From the NCBI GenBank assembly GCA_938009055.1, contig CALLIO010000081.1, positions 1-8,373 on the forward strand: a stretch of 8,373 nucleotides of DNA, written 5' to 3'. The DNA comes from an uncultured Altererythrobacter sp. GTDB lineage: Bacteria; Pseudomonadota; Alphaproteobacteria; Sphingomonadales; Sphingomonadaceae. Within the stretch, counting starts at the first letter, position 1. Each line of letters opens with the position of its first letter. Shown here in pieces: positions 5,820 to 8,373 of the stretch. A program made the position numbers and the translations under genes. The notes below the pieces were generated by a model that was given only the letters and a program-made list of their open reading frames with translations, did not search any database and was not told the origin of the DNA.

Positions 5820-6560
5820 ATGACCGACACTGCGCCCCTCAATATTTTGCTCGTCGATGATGAGCCCACATTGCGCGAACCCCTGGCCGAATATCTCACC
5901 GGTCAGGGGTTCGTCGTGTTTGAAGCGGAAAACGCGGCCAAAGCGCGCAGCGTGATCGCCGAGAGCCGCCCTGATCTGGTCCTGCTCGACATAATGATGC
6001 CAGGTGAAGACGGTCTTTCGCTGTGCCGGCATTTGGTCGAAACTGCGAAATTGCCGGTCATTCTGCTGACCGCACGCGGCGAGGCAACCGACCGGATCGT
6101 GGGCCTAGAGATGGGCGCGGACGATTACGTCGTCAAACCTTTCGAACCACGCGAGTTAGTGGCGCGCATACGCTCTGTCCTGCGCCGCGCAAGCCGCGGG
6201 CAAATGCCTGAAGAAGGCACAGACCAATTCTATCAATTCGAAGGCTGGACGCTCGATCCGCTCAAGCAGCGGCTCACCGATCCCGAAGGCACTTTGGTGC
6301 CCATCTCCACCGCAGAGTTTCGCTTGTTGCGCGCCTTTGTCGACCACCCGCGCCAAGTGCTCGATCGCGATCAATTGCTCGATATGGTCCAAGGACGCAC
6401 TGCCCATCTGTTCGACCGCGCGGTCGACAATCAAGTCAGCCGCTTGCGCCGCAAGATTGAGGCGGACACGCGCAATCCGCAATTCATCCTGACCGTGCGC
6501 GGCGGCGGCTATCGCTTTGGCGCTGATGTCAGCCGGACTTCTCCTGCGAGCCAGACGTGA
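5820..6560 (+). CDS. OmpR/PhoB-family response regulator
   Basis: A 246-residue DNA-binding response regulator. The receiver domain (about 7-120) has the acidic pair Asp13/Asp14, the phospho-acceptor Asp57 (LVLLDIMMPGEDG), Thr84 and Lys106 (VVKPFEPRELVARI). The C-terminal winged-helix effector domain (about 138-235) shows the family's TAEFRLLRAF, the recognition helix region RAVDNQVSRLRRKIE and the wing TVRGGGYRFG. It should accept phosphate from the kinase encoded next and control transcription, with the EF-hand operon a likely target. The ATG at 5820 is chosen because the protein then begins MTDTAPLNILLVDDEP as in relatives, although the ribosome binding site is weak (AGAGAC); an ATG at 5790 or further upstream would overlap or precede the EF-hand stop. 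Weak initiation suggests coupling to the upstream gene. Its stop overlaps the kinase start. Confidence 0.95.
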   Translation: MTDTAPLNILLVDDEPTLREPLAEYLTGQGFVVFEAENAAKARSVIAESRPDLVLLDIMMPGEDGLSLCRHLVETAKLPVILLTARGEATDRIVGLEMGADDYVVKPFEPRELVARIRSVLRRASRGQMPEEGTDQFYQFEGWTLDPLKQRLTDPEGTLVPISTAEFRLLRAFVDHPRQVLDRDQLLDMVQGRTAHLFDRAVDNQVSRLRRKIEADTRNPQFILTVRGGGYRFGADVSRTSPASQT

Positions 6561-8029
6561 CGCGCTTTTTGCCCAAGACTTTGCTCGGCCAAACACTGTT
6601 GGTGCTGGCGCTTGGCCTGATGGTCGCTCAGTTGATTTCAGCGAGCTTGCTTTTCCGTGCTTCTGAACAGCGGCGCGAATTGACGATTGTGAACGATCTG
6701 GCGCTGCGTTTCGTTAATGCTGAGCGGCGCGAGGCTGAAGCTGAAGAACGCCGCGCACGAAGGGCAGAACGCCGCGAACAGCGCGAAGAGCGGCTTGGGA
6801 TTTCCGGGCAGCTTGGACCACTGGCGGGAGAGCGCGGACCTCCGCCAGGGCGCGGAGGGCGCGATGGATTTCGCGCGGGCGTGCAATTCGTCGAAACCGA
6901 TCCGCGGCTCGGTGGTGATGAACCTTTGAGCAAGATGGAGCCGCTCTTGCGCCAGACTCTAGCAGCGCAAGGCATCGTTGCAGAGGAACTGTTCGTCGCG
7001 CGCCGGCTTGCAGGCTCTGATCTGTTTGTGGCGCAAAGACCGGGACTTAGAGACCGGCTGCGCGGATCGAACTGGCAAACCCGCCGGATTGCGGTGGCAG
7101 GGATCAAACGCGCGGGCACGGCGGAATGGGAAGTCGCCCGCATTCTTTACCGCGAACGGCCCAGCTCCACGCTGTACACATTGCTGTTCCAAACCGCTGT
7201 GATCTTCGCAATCCTATTCGCTCTGCTGTTCTTCATGATGCGCCGGATAACGCGCCCGCTAGCCTCGCTGACAGAACGCGTCGACACTTTCGCGCGCAGC
7301 CCGGACAAGCCAATTCCGCTTACAGAAAGTGGCCCGCGCGACACCCGACAATTGATCGCAGCGCACAATACGATGCAAGCCCGCGTCGCCGCCCTGCTCG
7401 ATGAGAAAGACGTGATGCTGGGCGCGATTGGCCATGATCTCAAAACCCCGCTCGCGGCGCTTCGGGTGCGGGTCGAAAGCGTTGAGGATGACAATCAGCG
7501 CACACGCATGGCGCAGAGCATTGAGGATATCACGCATACGCTCGATGACATCTTGTCATTGGCGCGGATCGGGCGCTCGGGCCTTGAAGAGGAACGCGTT
7601 GATTTGTCGGCGCTCACCGCCAGCGTGGTGGAGGAATTTGAAGATTTGGGCGAGCCCGTGAGCATGGGCGACAACCCGAGGCTGGTGCGCGCAGTGCAGG
7701 TCACATGGCTCAAACGCGCGCTGCGCAATTTGGTCAGCAATGCCGTGCGCTATGGTGAAAGCGCGCATGTCTCGCTGATCGAGGATGGCAGCAGCACAGT
7801 TTTGCGCGTCGATGATGAAGGCCCCGGCATCCCGCCAGAGACAATCGCCGACATGCTCGAACCGTTCAAGCGCGGCGAGGCTTCGCGCAACCGCGCAACC
7901 GGCGGCGCGGGTTTGGGGCTAACCGTCGCGCGGGCTGTCGCGGAACAACATGGCGGGCAATTGGTATTGGCAAATCGCGAAGACAATGGCGCTATCGCCG
8001 GTCTTCGAGTGGAAATACGCCTTCCCTAA
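6557..8029 (+). CDS. Membrane sensor histidine kinase (HAMP, HisKA, HATPase_c)
   Basis: A 490-residue inner-membrane kinase, partner of the preceding regulator. TM1 lies about 9-33 and TM2 about 205-228, leaving a periplasmic domain of about 170 residues. A HAMP linker follows (about 229-280, RRITRPLASL). The H-box is AIGHDLKTPLAAL with phospho-acceptor His293, the N-box LKRALRNLVSNAVRYG with Asn395, then the G1 box VDDEGPGIPP, the F region MLEPFKRGEASR and the G2 box GGAGLGLTVARAV. The HDLKTPL form is like EnvZ/RstB-type kinases. The periplasmic part starts with a highly charged Arg/Glu run (about 56-80) and a Gly/Pro/Arg-rich run (about 84-104). No known sensor fold was recognised. The start is GTG 6557, which shares GTGA with the regulator's stop, so translation is probably coupled; later ATG starts would cut into TM1. 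The stop overlaps the convergent gene's stop. Confidence 0.95.
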   Translation: MTRFLPKTLLGQTLLVLALGLMVAQLISASLLFRASEQRRELTIVNDLALRFVNAERREAEAEERRARRAERREQREERLGISGQLGPLAGERGPPPGRGGRDGFRAGVQFVETDPRLGGDEPLSKMEPLLRQTLAAQGIVAEELFVARRLAGSDLFVAQRPGLRDRLRGSNWQTRRIAVAGIKRAGTAEWEVARILYRERPSSTLYTLLFQTAVIFAILFALLFFMMRRITRPLASLTERVDTFARSPDKPIPLTESGPRDTRQLIAAHNTMQARVAALLDEKDVMLGAIGHDLKTPLAALRVRVESVEDDNQRTRMAQSIEDITHTLDDILSLARIGRSGLEEERVDLSALTASVVEEFEDLGEPVSMGDNPRLVRAVQVTWLKRALRNLVSNAVRYGESAHVSLIEDGSSTVLRVDDEGPGIPPETIADMLEPFKRGEASRNRATGGAGLGLTVARAVAEQHGGQLVLANREDNGAIAGLRVEIRLP

Positions 8030-8373
8030 CGCATCAATCCTCCAATAAGGTTGCGCACAAAGCGCCCCGCGACCGGCCCAGCGAGATCAGTCGCGATCGA
8101 TCCTGCTGCTGAAGTGACGCCTGAACGAACAGGGTCACTGCGAGATTTCTTGCCCAAGATGCGCGAGGCGGCTGCGCCCGCAACTGCGCCAGCGGCCACT
8201 TTCGAACCTCGCGAGAAGGCTTTTTCCCAAATGCTTTTGGTCTTGCGCGGCTGTTTGCGCACTTCCTCTTCGCCCTTTTCTTCGACTTCCTTGGCAGTCT
8301 CGACCGCGTCAGTCGTTTTTTGCGCGAGCACTTCTTCAGCGCTTTCACGGTCCACGCGCTCGTCATATTTGCC
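8026..8373 (-). CDS. HerA-like ATPase (DUF853/YjgR type), C-terminal 115 residues (partial)
   Basis: The 5' part lies beyond the right edge. The visible tail reads GKYDERVDRESAEEVL, then an acidic/Lys-rich segment (roughly VETAKEVEEKGEEEVRK), a basic stretch, and an Ala/Gly-rich end with RNLIGGLMR. A GKYD-x-x-VDRESA motif followed by a low-complexity linker and a short Ala/Gly-rich C-terminal segment is the end of the DUF853 helicase HerA-like family (E. coli YjgR), which are hexameric FtsK/HerA-superfamily ATPases of unclear physiological role. The catalytic Walker motifs are outside the window. The frame is open up to the edge, so the GTG at 8355 is an internal Val codon and not the start. 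It converges on the kinase gene, with stops overlapping by three or four bases. Assignment rests on recall of the family's C-terminal motif only. Confidence 0.75.
   Translation of the reverse strand, partial: GKYDERVDRESAEEVLAQKTTDAVETAKEVEEKGEEEVRKQPRKTKSIWEKAFSRGSKVAAGAVAGAAASRILGKKSRSDPVRSGVTSAAGSIATDLAGPVAGRFVRNLIGGLMR

Noticed and set aside
8026..8355. Independent 109-residue gene starting at GTG 8355
   Set aside because: The frame stays open to the window edge, and GKYDERVDRESA continues a known C-terminal motif across that GTG, so this is the end of a larger gene.
8034..8366. 110-residue minus-strand open frame
   Set aside because: It is a shadow in another frame of the HerA-like C-terminus, with Arg/Ser-rich translation and no family resemblance.
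1..8373. Mobile element, phage, toxin-antitoxin or CRISPR content
   Set aside because: No transposase, integrase, terminal inverted repeats, regularly spaced repeats or tRNA-like integration site was seen; the genes look like ordinary chromosomal content.

Overview
The window looks like a chromosomal segment of an alphaproteobacterium, most likely of the Sphingomonadales (Erythrobacter/Sphingomonas type). This is an inference from four things: moderately high GC, the protein styles, a GTTC-N7-GTTC site of the alphaproteobacterial LexA type, and a linked EF-hand / response regulator / histidine kinase set. No rRNA, tRNA, CRISPR array, insertion sequence or phage gene was seen. Coding density is high and the longest gene-free stretch is 249 bases (4784-5032).

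Layout. (1) 1-1940, minus strand: the N-terminal 646 residues of an oligopeptidase B-like S9A serine peptidase with a signal peptide, cut by the left window edge. (2) 2097-3929, plus strand, divergent from it across about 156 bases: an intact three-domain Xaa-Pro aminopeptidase (M24B) with all five metal ligands. Together they suggest peptide breakdown, one enzyme exported and one cytoplasmic. (3) 3999-4382 and 4388-4783, plus strand: a two-gene operon of a VOC (glyoxalase-like) protein and a small cupin. A GTTC-N7-GTTC site lies in its promoter region, suggesting SOS (LexA) control. The operon ends in three tandem 10-mers and a hairpin. (4) 4784-5032: an intergenic region with a good sigma70-type promoter (GCGACA-17-GATAAT), a 9-base direct repeat bracketing it, and a probable 5' leader of about 135 nt with an 11-bp long-range stem. 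(5) 5033-8029, plus strand: a secreted protein with six EF-hand loops and very basic linkers, then an OmpR-family response regulator, then a two-TM histidine kinase whose gene starts on GTG overlapping the regulator's stop. (6) 8026-8373, minus strand: the C-terminus of a HerA-like (DUF853/YjgR-type) ATPase, cut by the right edge. Its stop codon overlaps the kinase's stop codon tail to tail.

The most interesting unit is the EF-hand / regulator / kinase cluster. The periplasmic Ca2+-binding-type protein and the periplasmic domain of the kinase both carry unusual Arg/Glu- and Arg/Gly-rich charged segments. A working hypothesis is an envelope divalent-cation or charge-sensing system in which the EF-hand protein is either a partner of the kinase or the output of the regulator. 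The second point of interest is the probable LexA control of a VOC-cupin operon with no obvious DNA-repair role.
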